Shown: piece by piece, positions 1-8,017 of the stretch
Layout of the letters: every line of letters starts with the position of its first letter
Position numbering within the stretch: the stretch's first letter is position 1
Source: Novosphingobium indicum
GTDB taxonomy: Bacteria; Pseudomonadota; Alphaproteobacteria; Sphingomonadales; Sphingomonadaceae
Length of the DNA stretch: 37,759 nt
Direction: 5' to 3'
Assembly: GCF_014645195.1 (NCBI RefSeq)
Contig: NZ_BMLK01000031.1
Span: forward strand, 1 to 37,759
Position numbers and translations under genes: made by a program
Notes under the pieces: generated by a model
Database searches by the model: none
Seen by the model: the letters and a program-made list of their open reading frames with translations, nothing else
Told to the model about the DNA's origin: nothing

Positions 1-64
1 ATGGTGAATCACGTCAGCCCCAAACCCGATACCCTCAGTGAGTCAGATTCCACAGGTTTTGGTA
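1..64. other. Foreign sequence at left edge, possibly the end of an insertion element
   Basis: The reading frame of the adjacent cation-diffusion-facilitator fragment keeps family-like sequence down to about position 65 and then diverges to an early stop. The first ~64 bases are therefore not part of that gene. The window begins abruptly here, as contigs do at repeated elements. I see no transposase and cannot name the element; a simple deletion junction would look the same. Confidence 0.35.
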
Positions 65-238
65 TGAGTGAACACCTTCGGTCGCCATCGAGGACGAGCC
101 GGTCAGGCTGGCGGCCACGAACTTCGCGACGGCAATCCCGAGATTGGCCGTCAGCGCTCCGTATAGAACGATGTTCTGGCGGAGATGGGCGAGTAGCGGC
201 GAGAGGGCGGCCCGCTCGGTTGCATGCGTTTGCGTCAT
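35..238 (-). pseudogene. Truncated N-terminus of a cation diffusion facilitator (CDF) transporter
   Basis: The 67-residue product begins MTQTHATERAAL. It then has a hydrophobic stretch (about residues 22-45, NIVLYGALTANLGIAVAKFVA) ending in SSSMATEGVHS, which matches the first membrane segment and following E-G-x-H-S motif of CDF metal-efflux proteins. In the family a D-x-x-N motif and about 230 more residues should follow. Here the sequence changes after Ser58 (positions 65-67) to YQNLWNLTH and stops. Everything after the first membrane segment is lost, so the product cannot transport. The start is the ATG at 238. The call rests on this short N-terminal similarity, so the family is likely but not certain. 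Confidence 0.6.
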
Positions 239-327
239 CGAGGCCGAAACGCATGGGCCGTCAGGACGTTTCGTCCGCTACCGTTTCAGACAGCGGGATG
301 TCGCGAAGTGCCGCTATTGCCCGTCGA

Positions 328-1344
328 TCATGCCATTGCCGCGAGGGCTTCGCGGCCGACCGTCTCGTTGAGGCTGTCGAGCGAGCCACAGAGCTGCAGG
401 TTCAGCATCGCCCGTTTCATGAAGAGATGGCACGGGTGCTCTTCGGTCAGGCCGATGCCGCCGTGAAGCTGGATCATCTCTTCAGTCACGAACTGGAAGA
501 CGTCGCTGGCAAGCGCCTTGGCTCCGGCGATCTGCGTGCGGGTGGCCTGCTCGTCGCGGGCGCGGCTCCACAGCAGTGCCTCGGCTACGACGATCTTCGT
601 CTTCATGTCGGCTGCACGGTGCTTGAGCGCCTGGAACATGGCGATGGGCCGTTCGAACTGCTTGCGCATCTTCATGTACTCGACAGTCATGTCGAGCGCG
701 GCGGAAGCCCCGCCGAGGCAGTCGGCGGCCAGCGCGAGGTGCGCTTCGGGGCCGAGCGCGTCGTGCATGGCGGTCGCGCCGTCGGCATCGCTGAGCATGA
801 GTGCCGGATCGGGCTTGTAGCCGGTGAGCACCAGATCGAACATGCGGCGGCTGAGGTCCCAGATCGGCCGTTCGACCAGTTCGACGCCATCGGCATCGGT
901 CGGGATCAGCGCATAGCCGATGGGGAGCTTGGCGACGACGGCCACAGCCATGTCGCCGTCGAACACGCCGCCGATCGTGCCCGAGACCGTGCCGTCCGCC
1001 GCGATGTCGACTTTCGCAGGCAGCATGTGCAGCGGGGCATATTCTCCGGCGGAAAGGCGTTCCAGCCAGTCGGCGCGGTCGGCGAGCGTCTGGCTCTCGA
1101 TCACGGCCTGCAGGCCCAGCTGCGCCGGAATCAGCGGCGTGGTGGCGAGCACGCGGCCCATTTCATAGTGAATGGCGGTGGATGCCTCGCGGTCGAGGCC
1201 GAGGCCGCCGTCGTCTTCGGGCAGGCGGATCATCAGCCAGCCCATTTCGGCGACCAGTTCCCAGCTCGCATCGCGGGCAGGGGAGAGATTGTCGGCAGGG
1301 AAAGCCTTCTGCGCGGCGGCGGTGAGTTCGTTCAGCTCGATCAT
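328..1344 (-). CDS. Acyl-CoA dehydrogenase, short (beta-type) subunit
   Basis: A 338-residue flavoprotein-family protein that should act with the longer acyl-CoA dehydrogenase just upstream to introduce an alpha,beta double bond into a CoA thioester. The C-terminal half carries family signatures: the YMKMRKQFERPIAMFQALKHR segment and LHGGIGLTEEHP. The N-terminal half is less conserved, as is usual for the short partner in steroid-type alpha2beta2 dehydrogenases such as the ChsE family. I chose the ATG at 1344 (MIELNEL) because the upstream gene's TAA lies at 1348-1346, one base before it. The in-frame codons further upstream lie inside that gene. Tight spacing implies co-transcription and equal expression of the pair. 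The substrate cannot be read from sequence; the neighbours suggest a steroid or isoprenoid acyl-CoA. Confidence 0.85.
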   Translation of the reverse strand: MIELNELTAAAQKAFPADNLSPARDASWELVAEMGWLMIRLPEDDGGLGLDREASTAIHYEMGRVLATTPLIPAQLGLQAVIESQTLADRADWLERLSAGEYAPLHMLPAKVDIAADGTVSGTIGGVFDGDMAVAVVAKLPIGYALIPTDADGVELVERPIWDLSRRMFDLVLTGYKPDPALMLSDADGATAMHDALGPEAHLALAADCLGGASAALDMTVEYMKMRKQFERPIAMFQALKHRAADMKTKIVVAEALLWSRARDEQATRTQIAGAKALASDVFQFVTEEMIQLHGGIGLTEEHPCHLFMKRAMLNLQLCGSLDSLNETVGREALAAMA

Positions 1345-1345
1345 C

Positions 1346-2539
1346 TTAAAGCACCCAGCTCTTCGGTTCACGCGGCATTTCGAGCATGCGCTCGGCAATG
1401 ATGTTGCGCTGCACTTCCTCGCTGCCGCCGGCGATGGTCCAGGCGTAGGAGTTCATGAAGTCGGCCATCCAGTTGCCGGTGTTGAGATCGCCGAAGGTGA
1501 TCGGGGCGATGTACTGCTCGTCCATCCCGCCCAGGCGCACGCCCAGCTTGGAATAGGCCCGCAGCGCGCGGCTATAGGCGTTCTTCACGATCGAGGCGTC
1601 GCCGATCCGCTCGACTCCGTTGATGCGGTTGTCGAGGAACTGGTCGGCAATCGCGCAAACGGCATCGACTTCGCTGACGAGCGCGCCGAAATCGCGCAGA
1701 ATGCCGCGGTCTTCCTGGTGTCCGTGGGTGCGGATCAGCTCGGCCACGCGGCCCAGCGCGCCGCGCATGCGGTAGCCGAGTTCCATCAGCGTCAGACCGC
1801 GCTCGCTGGCAAGCGTCGCCTGCGCCACGGCCCAGCCCTCGCCTTCCTCCCCGACGCGCTGTTCGACCGGGATCTCGACGTTGTCGAAGAAGATCTCGGC
1901 GAATTCCTCGTCGCCCTGGATCTGGTGGATCGGGCTGACCGAGACGCCGGGCGTCTTCATGTCCATAAGCAGGTAGGTGATGCCTGCCTGCTTCACGCCT
2001 TCGGAGGAGGTGCGTACCAGCAGCAGGCACATGTCGGCGAACTGCGCCATGGTCGACCAGACCTTCTGGCCGTTGACGACATAGACTTCCTTGCCGTCGC
2101 GAACTTCGCGCACGGCCTTGCACTTGAGCGCGGCGAGGTCGGAACCGGCGCCCGGCTCGGAGAAGCCCTGGCACCAGGTCTCGCCCTCGAGGATGCGGGG
2201 CATGTACTTTGCCTTCTGCTCCTCGCTGGCACATTCGTGCAGCGTGGCGAAGGCATGGTAGGTCGACACGAACGAGAGCAGCAGGCGCGGGCAATCGGCC
2301 TTGGCCAGTTCCTCGTAGATCACTTTCTGCTCGGCCAGCGAGCGCCCGCCGCCCGGATATTCCTTCGGCCAGTGCGGGATCGCGTAGCCGGCTTTCACCA
2401 GCTTGGCGAACCAGTCGCGCTGGGTGTTCACGAAGTCTTCCTGGGTGCGGCTGGCATCGCGCCAGCCGTGTGGCTTTTCGGCTTCGAGAAAGCTGCGCAC
2501 TTCGCTGCGCAGCGCTTCGAGATCAGCGTTGTCCGTCAT
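1346..2539 (-). CDS. Acyl-CoA dehydrogenase, long (alpha-type) subunit
   Basis: A 397-residue acyl-CoA dehydrogenase. Visible family features are CQGFSEPGAGSDLAAL in the middle beta domain, VNGQKVWSTMAQFAD after it, and the C-terminal AGGSEEVQRNIIAERMLEMPR block that contacts FAD and seats the substrate. A long subunit immediately followed by a short one is the arrangement of heterotetrameric dehydrogenases that shorten steroid side chains. The ATG at 2539 (MTDNADLEAL) is preferred over the one at 2554 because a GGAGAAGG ribosome-binding sequence lies five or six bases before it, inside the longer alternative. The family call is firm. The alpha2beta2 partnership with the short gene is inferred from gene order. 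Confidence 0.88.
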   Translation of the reverse strand: MTDNADLEALRSEVRSFLEAEKPHGWRDASRTQEDFVNTQRDWFAKLVKAGYAIPHWPKEYPGGGRSLAEQKVIYEELAKADCPRLLLSFVSTYHAFATLHECASEEQKAKYMPRILEGETWCQGFSEPGAGSDLAALKCKAVREVRDGKEVYVVNGQKVWSTMAQFADMCLLLVRTSSEGVKQAGITYLLMDMKTPGVSVSPIHQIQGDEEFAEIFFDNVEIPVEQRVGEEGEGWAVAQATLASERGLTLMELGYRMRGALGRVAELIRTHGHQEDRGILRDFGALVSEVDAVCAIADQFLDNRINGVERIGDASIVKNAYSRALRAYSKLGVRLGGMDEQYIAPITFGDLNTGNWMADFMNSYAWTIAGGSEEVQRNIIAERMLEMPREPKSWVL

Positions 2540-2610
2540 GCCTTCTCCATGCACAGCGGCCCGTTATGCGTCCAGACGGACGGCACCGCGCCCGCGATAT
2601 TGCCAAATTG

Positions 2611-2925
2611 TCAGACCGCGACTTCGATCGTGTCGCCTTCGATACGCACTTCGTAAGTGTCGATCGGCATCGTTGCGGGCGGGTTCATCGGGTTGCCGGT
2701 TTCCAGGTCGAATCGCGCGCCGTGAACCGGGCAAGAGATCCATCCCGCGCGTACGCGGCCGCATTCCAGCGTCTCGTATGCGTGGCTGCACAGGTTGCGC
2801 ACGGCAAAGATCTTGTCCTTGCTGTTGACCACGATCACGCTGGTCCCGTTCACGTCCACCACTTTCTTGCCGCCGGCGGGGACCTCGTCCAGCTTCGCCA
2901 CGGCGACGAATGTCTTTTCACTCAT
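2611..2925 (-). CDS. Rieske-type [2Fe-2S] ferredoxin
   Basis: A 104-residue soluble protein made of a single Rieske domain. The cluster ligands are visible as C46-x-H48 (LCSHAYETL) and C65-x-x-H68 (SCPVHGARFD), with the expected acidic beta-strand framework. Free-standing Rieske ferredoxins of this size carry electrons from an NAD(P)H reductase to a ring-hydroxylating or other oxygenase. No reductase or Rieske oxygenase is in the window, so its partner is elsewhere, or it serves another enzyme of this cluster. It is 71 bases upstream of the acyl-CoA dehydrogenase pair on the same strand and probably heads that operon. The ATG at 2925 gives the normal family length; the longer upstream frame has an Arg-rich, non-family N-terminus. 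Confidence 0.87.
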   Translation of the reverse strand: MSEKTFVAVAKLDEVPAGGKKVVDVNGTSVIVVNSKDKIFAVRNLCSHAYETLECGRVRAGWISCPVHGARFDLETGNPMNPPATMPIDTYEVRIEGDTIEVAV

Positions 2926-3144
2926 GTTCGATCTTCGACTTTCTGCATTTCTCGACTGTCGCCTTGAGCAGGCAATACGTTTCGGCCCTGCGGCCCGCAC
3001 CCTCTTGGCGCAAGGCCGCCGCGCGCGCCAGAGCACGGCCAAGCAATTTGCAGTACCCCGGCGGTCATTTCTAGGGCAAGCCGTGGACGCGATAAGGCAC
3101 GCCGATGGCCCGTACAGTCAACGGATGGCCAAGGGGAGATAAGG

Positions 3145-4863
3145 GTGACAGTCGGCGAAACTTTCGATGTCGTGGTCGTAGGATCGGGTGCGGCAGGCGC
3201 CATGGCGGCACTGCGCGCGGCGGAACATGGCATGAAGGTGCTGATCGTAGAGAAAGCCCACAAGTTCGGTGGCACCTCGGCGACATCGGGCGGGGTTATG
3301 TGGATCCCGAACCACCAGCTCGAAGGCGACAAGGGTGACAGCCGCGAATCCGCGCTGGAATATCTCGACGCGACCATCGGCGTGCCGGTGAACCGCGAAA
3401 GGCTCGAAGCCTTCGTAGATGAAGCGCCCAAGATGCTGGATTATCTGAAGTCCACCGGGGTTCAGGTGATGGCTGCAGCCTGGCCCGACTACTACCCCGA
3501 CCGCGCCGGAGCCCGCGCCGACCGCTCGGTGATCGTGCCTACGTTCGACGGACGTCAGCTCGGCGATGACCGCTATGCGCTGATGCGCGAGCAGTACAAC
3601 CGCTTCAAGCTGTTCGGCCGTTACGCAATGGACCTCACCGAGACGTTCGCGCTGATGATGCAGTCGAAGGGTTGGCGCACAGTCGCGGCCAAGGTGATCG
3701 GCCGGTACTGGAAGGACCGCAGCACCCGCAAGATCTCGCACCGCGACCGCCGTTTCACGCAGGGCGCGGCGCTGATGGGCGCGACCTACGAGCAGATTTT
3801 CAAGCGCGGCGTCGAACTGCGCATGGAAACCAAGCTGGAGCAGCTGCTGGTCGACGATGGTGGCCGCGTGACCGGCATCGAGGTTTCGAACTTCGGTCGC
3901 AAGTATCAGGTCATGGCTCGCCATGGCGTCATTCTTGCAGCCGGTGGTTTCGAGTGGAATCAGGAGCTCCGCGACCGTTTCTACCCGGTCCCCGGCCTCA
4001 CGCGCCATTCTTCCACGCCCGAAGACGGTAACCGCGGTGAGGCGCTGATCGAGGCCGAAAAGATCGGTGCTTCGACCGAGCATACCGAGCAGGGCTGGTG
4101 GATGCCGACAATGACGCTGCCGATGCCCAAGGCGTCGAACTTTCACGAGATCCACCAGTCGGCCTTCGACGTGGGGCGCCCGTGGAGCGTGGTGGTCAAT
4201 CGCAACGGCGTGCGTTTCGTCGACGAGGCCTGCGGCTATGACCAGTTCGGTCAGGCGATGGTCCGCGACCATCTGGAAACCGGCGCGAACATGCCGTGCT
4301 GGCTGATCTTCGATTCGAAGTTCCGCAAGAAGTTCAGCGCCGGCGGCCTGATGCCCACAGTTCACACGCCTGAGAAGAAAGTCCCGGCAGACTGGTGGGA
4401 TCATTACGTTTTCCGCGCCGACACGATCGAGGAGCTGTGTCGCAAGACGCACCTTCCCGTCGATGCAGTGAAGAAGACCGTCGCCAAGATGAACGAATAT
4501 GCCAGGACCGGCGTCGATCCCGAATTCGGTCGCGGGATGAACCCCTACGACCAGATGTTCGGCGATCCCAGTTCCACGCCCAACCCGAACCTCGGCCCCA
4601 TCGACAAGGCGCCGTTCTATGCCGTGCCGATCAACAATGGCGACCTCGGCGCCAAGGGCGGCCTGCGCTGCGATGCACGGGCACGCGTACTCGACCAGCA
4701 GGGCAACCCGATCGCGGGGCTCTACGCCGCGGGCAACAATTCGGGCACGCCCTTCGGCGATACCTACCCGGGTGCCGGCGCGACCATCGGCCCGGCCATG
4801 ACCTTCGGCTACGTGGCCGCCAACGACATCGTCGAGCGCGCGGGCAACCAGCGCGCCGACTGA
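3145..4863 (+). CDS. FAD-dependent oxidoreductase, 3-ketosteroid Δ1-dehydrogenase-like
   Basis: A 572-residue member of the FAD_binding_2 (fumarate reductase/KstD) superfamily. The N-terminal dinucleotide-binding motif is GSGAAG (residues 13-18), followed by EKAHKFGGTSATSGGVMWIPNH, which is typical of 3-ketosteroid dehydrogenases. Near the C-terminus TYPGAGATIG places Tyr541 and Gly545 four residues apart, as in the catalytic Tyr/Gly pair of Δ1-KstD enzymes. The likely reaction is desaturation of a ketone-bearing ring with electrons passed to FAD. The substrate is unknown, and other KstD relatives act on non-steroids. The start is GTG at 3145, preceded by AAGGGGAGATAAGG. It is transcribed divergently from the Rieske ferredoxin across a 219-base gap and heads the 3.1-7.9 kb operon. 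Confidence 0.8.
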   Translation: MTVGETFDVVVVGSGAAGAMAALRAAEHGMKVLIVEKAHKFGGTSATSGGVMWIPNHQLEGDKGDSRESALEYLDATIGVPVNRERLEAFVDEAPKMLDYLKSTGVQVMAAAWPDYYPDRAGARADRSVIVPTFDGRQLGDDRYALMREQYNRFKLFGRYAMDLTETFALMMQSKGWRTVAAKVIGRYWKDRSTRKISHRDRRFTQGAALMGATYEQIFKRGVELRMETKLEQLLVDDGGRVTGIEVSNFGRKYQVMARHGVILAAGGFEWNQELRDRFYPVPGLTRHSSTPEDGNRGEALIEAEKIGASTEHTEQGWWMPTMTLPMPKASNFHEIHQSAFDVGRPWSVVVNRNGVRFVDEACGYDQFGQAMVRDHLETGANMPCWLIFDSKFRKKFSAGGLMPTVHTPEKKVPADWWDHYVFRADTIEELCRKTHLPVDAVKKTVAKMNEYARTGVDPEFGRGMNPYDQMFGDPSSTPNPNLGPIDKAPFYAVPINNGDLGAKGGLRCDARARVLDQQGNPIAGLYAAGNNSGTPFGDTYPGAGATIGPAMTFGYVAANDIVERAGNQRAD

Positions 4864-4932
4864 GCGCCGCGGTCCGAACAGACATTTGCTCGTCCGCACG
4901 GGCGACGGCCAAGAGATCAGGAGTACGAAAGA

Positions 4933-5706
4933 ATGCAAGGCAAGGTAGCCATCGTCACGGGCGCTGCTGGCGGCATCGGTGAGGCCTGCGTGCGGGCGCT
5001 CGGCGCGAAGGGCGTCAAGGTGCTCGGCACCGGACGTAGTGCCGACAAGCTGCAGGCGCTGAAGGAGGAACTCGCGGGATCGGTCGAGTTCGATTTCGTG
5101 GCCGTCGACGTCACTGCGGACGATGCGCCCGAGAAGATCGTGAACGGCGCGATCGAGAAGTTCGGCCGGCTCGACATTCTCGTCAACAATGCGGGCTCGT
5201 TCAATTTCGGCCCCGTCGACCAGACTTCCGACGAGATGCTCGACGAAGTGCTGGACATTTCGCTGCGCGCGCCTTTCCGGCTGTGCCGCGAAGCGCTCAA
5301 GCACATGGGCCAGGGCGCCTCGATCCAGTTCATCGGCTCGACCTGGGGCATCTACGGCACGCCAGGGGGCGGGGCCTACAGCACGGTCAAGGCCGGGCAG
5401 ATCGGCCTGATGCAGACCATGGCTGCCGAATACGGCCGCCGCGGCATTCGCACCAACTACGTCGCGCCTTCGGTCGTGCGCACGGGCATGACCGATGCGT
5501 TCTGGGATCTCGATTTCTTCCGTCGCACCAACCACGAACTGACCCCGATCGAGCGCGACTGCACCGCCGAGGACATCGGCAACATGGTGGCTTTCCTCGC
5601 GTCGGACGAGGCGGGCTTCGTCAACGGCCAGACCATCGCGGTCGACGGCGGCATTTCCACGACGCGATTTGTTGCACCCGAGGCGGTGGGCGCGGTACGG
5701 CAGTAA
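4933..5706 (+). CDS. Short-chain dehydrogenase/reductase (SDR), classical type
   Basis: A 257-residue NAD(P)-dependent oxidoreductase. It shows the cofactor motif TGAAGGIG (9-16), the structural NNAG (85-88) and the catalytic Ser136, Tyr149 and Lys153 (GGAYSTVK). The C-terminal VNGQTIAVDGG is characteristic of the family. It probably oxidises or reduces a hydroxyl/keto group on the same substrate as the flavoprotein 69 bases upstream, and it precedes an acyl-CoA dehydrogenase pair, so it should sit in one catabolic operon. A CAGGAG ribosome-binding sequence lies shortly before the ATG. After the catalytic motif, a longer loop (MTDAFWDLDFFRRTNHE) probably shapes the substrate pocket. The substrate cannot be assigned. 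Confidence 0.88.
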   Translation: MQGKVAIVTGAAGGIGEACVRALGAKGVKVLGTGRSADKLQALKEELAGSVEFDFVAVDVTADDAPEKIVNGAIEKFGRLDILVNNAGSFNFGPVDQTSDEMLDEVLDISLRAPFRLCREALKHMGQGASIQFIGSTWGIYGTPGGGAYSTVKAGQIGLMQTMAAEYGRRGIRTNYVAPSVVRTGMTDAFWDLDFFRRTNHELTPIERDCTAEDIGNMVAFLASDEAGFVNGQTIAVDGGISTTRFVAPEAVGAVRQ

Positions 5707-5777
5707 GCACCGGGCAGGATCGCACAGGCGATTGCGCAGGCGCGCGGTGTTGTCGCGCGTGCGCTCTTGCGCCTAAC

Positions 5778-5794
5778 GGTCCTGCCAGAGGACC
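5778..5794 (+). repeat. Short inverted repeat in operon spacer
   Basis: GGTCCT and AGGACC form a perfect 6-bp stem around GCCAG, 19 bases before the start of the downstream acyl-CoA dehydrogenase gene. It has no U-tract, so it is not a typical terminator. It could be an RNA-processing or stability hairpin, or chance in GC-rich DNA. Confidence 0.3.
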
Positions 5795-5812
5795 TTGAGA
5801 GGCGCTGCGCTG

Positions 5813-6958
5813 ATGCAATTCGAATGGACTGAGGAACAGGACGCTTTCCGGCACAAGATCCGGGACTTCCTCCACGCCAATCTGCCCGACGACTGGGAGA
5901 CGTTCTCCGAACACGGCCCGGCCTCGCCGGCGCTGACGGCCTTCGCTCGCGAATTCTGCGTGAAGCTGGCCGATGCCGGCATTCTCTTCCCGCACTGGCC
6001 GGTCGAGATGGGCGGCGAAGGTCTGGGACCGTGGGAGCAGCAGATCCTCGCCGAGGAAATGTGGATCGCCGGCGAACCGCGCGGCGGCCAGTACATGAAC
6101 GTCAACTGGATTGGCCCGACGCTCGAGAAATACGGCACGGACGAACAGAAGAAGCGCTATCTCGAGCCGATTACCAAGGGGCAGTCGCTGTGGTGTCAGG
6201 GCTTTTCCGAGCCGGACGCCGGCTCCGACCTTGCCAGCCTGCGTACCCGCGCCGAGCTGAAGGACGGCAACTACGTCATCAACGGCCAGAAAATCTGGAC
6301 CAGCTATGCCGGTCTGGCCGACACCTGCTTCCTGCTCACCCGCACCAGCGACGACCGCAAGCGCGGGATCACCATCATCTTGGTGCCGATGGACACGCCG
6401 GGCATTACCGTGCGTCAGATTCCTTCGCTGATCGGTGAGGGCGACATTCATGAGGTGTTCTTCGACGATGTCACCGTGCCCGAAAGCGCGCGTTTCGGCG
6501 ATGAAGGGCAGGCCTGGGAAATCGTCGGCTATTCGCTGCGCAACGAACGCCTCGGTATTCCGCGCTTCACGCTGGCCCGCGCCGCGCTCGACCGCGCCGT
6601 GCAGATGCTCAAGGCAGCCGGGGACTTCGATGGCGACTACGTGAAGATCGAAGCGGCGCGCTGCGCGGCGCTTTGCGAGGCGGCGGGCACGGCGAACTAC
6701 GCCGTCGTTCAGCGCCGCGTCGACGGTCTGGCGATCGGCGCCGAATCAAGTTCGGCGCGCTACGCCACGGTCATGGCCGAGCGCGCGGTGTGCGAATTCG
6801 TGATCGAGTTCCTGCCCGAGGCGCTGGCCGGGGCCTCGCCCTATCTCAAGATGCACCACCAGCGCGGTATCGTCGCCGGTGTCGCCGCCGGTTCCGCCGA
6901 GATCCAGCTCAACATCATCGCCAGCGAAGTGCTGGAACTGCCGAGGGAGCCGCGCTGA
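5813..6958 (+). CDS. Acyl-CoA dehydrogenase, long (alpha-type) subunit, second pair
   Basis: A 381-residue acyl-CoA dehydrogenase with the family blocks CQGFSEPDAGSDLASL, INGQKIWTSYAGLAD and a C-terminal AAGSAEIQLNIIASEVLELPR. It is the long partner of a second heteromeric pair: its TGA shares one base with the ATG of the short partner (6956-6958 / 6958-6960), which implies translational coupling. Two complete pairs in one cluster suggest two successive, differently shaped acyl-CoA substrates, as in stepwise side-chain shortening. I chose the ATG at 5813 (MQFEWTEEQ), the usual N-terminus, over an in-frame TTG at 5795. Confidence 0.88.
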   Translation: MQFEWTEEQDAFRHKIRDFLHANLPDDWETFSEHGPASPALTAFAREFCVKLADAGILFPHWPVEMGGEGLGPWEQQILAEEMWIAGEPRGGQYMNVNWIGPTLEKYGTDEQKKRYLEPITKGQSLWCQGFSEPDAGSDLASLRTRAELKDGNYVINGQKIWTSYAGLADTCFLLTRTSDDRKRGITIILVPMDTPGITVRQIPSLIGEGDIHEVFFDDVTVPESARFGDEGQAWEIVGYSLRNERLGIPRFTLARAALDRAVQMLKAAGDFDGDYVKIEAARCAALCEAAGTANYAVVQRRVDGLAIGAESSSARYATVMAERAVCEFVIEFLPEALAGASPYLKMHHQRGIVAGVAAGSAEIQLNIIASEVLELPREPR

Positions 6959-7875
6959 TGCAGCTTTCGCTTAACGAAGACCAGACGCAGGTCCTCGACT
7001 TCATCGACAGCCTGGCCAAGCCCTACGCCACCGTGCCGATGCACGATGTGTCGCTCGCGCTCGAAAGCGCGGAGCTGGACGAGGCGCTGGTCGAGAACGG
7101 CTTCCTCGACGTTATGGCGGTCGAGGAACTCGGTCCGGTCATGGCCGCGCTCGTGATCGAGAAGCTGGCCCGCCTGCCGTTCGCCGTGGAAGCAGCGGCC
7201 TCAGCCATGGTGCGCCCGCTGATCGATCCCGAACTGCCGCGCCCGCTTTGCCTGATGGAAGAGGGCAAGGCCCGCAAGCCGCTGCGCTTCCTGCGCCCCG
7301 GCGCGACCGTGGTCGTTGTCGGCCCGTCCGGCGTGAAGAGCTTCATCACGACCGAGGACATGATCGCGCCGGCTCAGGAAGACACGCTCTACGGCTATCC
7401 CGTCGCGTTCCTGACTTCGCAGCCCGACAGCATGACGTCACACGACGTCGATGTCGCCGAAATCACTCGCGCCTGGCGCGTGGCGATGGCCGCCGAGGCC
7501 GCTGGCTTGCTCGGCGCGGCGCTGGCGAGCACGGTGACCTATGTCTCCGAACGCAAGCAGTTCGGCCGTCCGCTGGCGACCTTCCAGGGTATGCGGCACC
7601 GTCTGGCCGAAGATCAGGTGATGACCAATACCGCCTACTGGATGGCGATGCGCGCGGCGGGCACCGGCTCGCAGGCCGACGCCGCGATGGCGCTGCACCA
7701 CGCGCAGGAAGCCGCCAAGCGCGTGTGCTACGACTACCACCAGTTCCTCGGCGGCATGGGCATGACGCTGGAGCACCCGCTGCACTTGTGGACCTATCGC
7801 CTCAAGCTGCTTACGGCCGAACTCGGCGGTCGCGGCGCGCAGGGTCTGGCAGCTGCCGAGGCGCTCTGGGGCTGA
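6958..7875 (+). CDS. Acyl-CoA dehydrogenase, short (beta-type) subunit, second pair
   Basis: A 305-residue protein starting MQLSLNEDQTQVLDF. The N-terminal domain is reduced compared with a ~380-residue dehydrogenase. The C-terminal helical domain is well kept (YVSERKQFGRPLATFQGMRHR, and FLGGMGMTLEHPLHLWTYR). This is the usual look of the short subunit that completes one active site in an alpha2beta2 complex with the coupled upstream protein. GAGGGAG lies about ten bases before the start. The gene closes the plus-strand operon that begins with the KstD-like flavoprotein; a REP-like inverted repeat follows within 35 bases. Confidence 0.86.
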   Translation: MQLSLNEDQTQVLDFIDSLAKPYATVPMHDVSLALESAELDEALVENGFLDVMAVEELGPVMAALVIEKLARLPFAVEAAASAMVRPLIDPELPRPLCLMEEGKARKPLRFLRPGATVVVVGPSGVKSFITTEDMIAPAQEDTLYGYPVAFLTSQPDSMTSHDVDVAEITRAWRVAMAAEAAGLLGAALASTVTYVSERKQFGRPLATFQGMRHRLAEDQVMTNTAYWMAMRAAGTGSQADAAMALHHAQEAAKRVCYDYHQFLGGMGMTLEHPLHLWTYRLKLLTAELGGRGAQGLAAAEALWG

Positions 7876-7907
7876 GGCCCACGCTCGCTCATAACATTAC
7901 CCTCGTC

Positions 7908-7983
7908 CCCGCGCAGGCGGGGACCCCTCTTTCCGTTTCGACGGTAGCTGTGTCGCAGGTAGCGGGGCGCCCGCCTGCGCGGG
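7908..7983. repeat. REP-like inverted pair of GC-rich palindromes
   Basis: CCCGCGCAGGCGGG (7908-7921) is repeated as its exact reverse complement CCCGCCTGCGCGGG (7970-7983), 48 bases away. Each copy is itself a small hairpin with a 5-bp stem, and the second is followed by AATGACGA. Sequences of this form recur between genes in many proteobacterial genomes as REP/BIME-type repeats. The pair lies between two convergent genes, the normal place for such elements, and may also help end transcription from both sides. Confidence 0.6.
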
Positions 7984-8017
7984 AATGACGAATGTGGGGG
8001 CGAGGGCGTTTGCCCCC

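Noticed and set aside
1..1401. 466-residue plus-strand frame at the window start
   Set aside because: It lies opposite an acyl-CoA dehydrogenase and has shadow-type composition; its beginning is only the foreign left-edge sequence.
3118..5535. 805-residue minus-strand frame opposite the KstD-like and SDR genes
   Set aside because: Composition of a shadow frame, and no recognisable domain; the plus-strand genes carry clear motifs.
7995..8016. Terminator for the minus-strand SDR from the GGGGGC...GCCCCC inverted repeat
   Set aside because: There is no U-tract and the loop is GC-rich; the match is likely in such DNA and adds little to the REP-like pair beside it.
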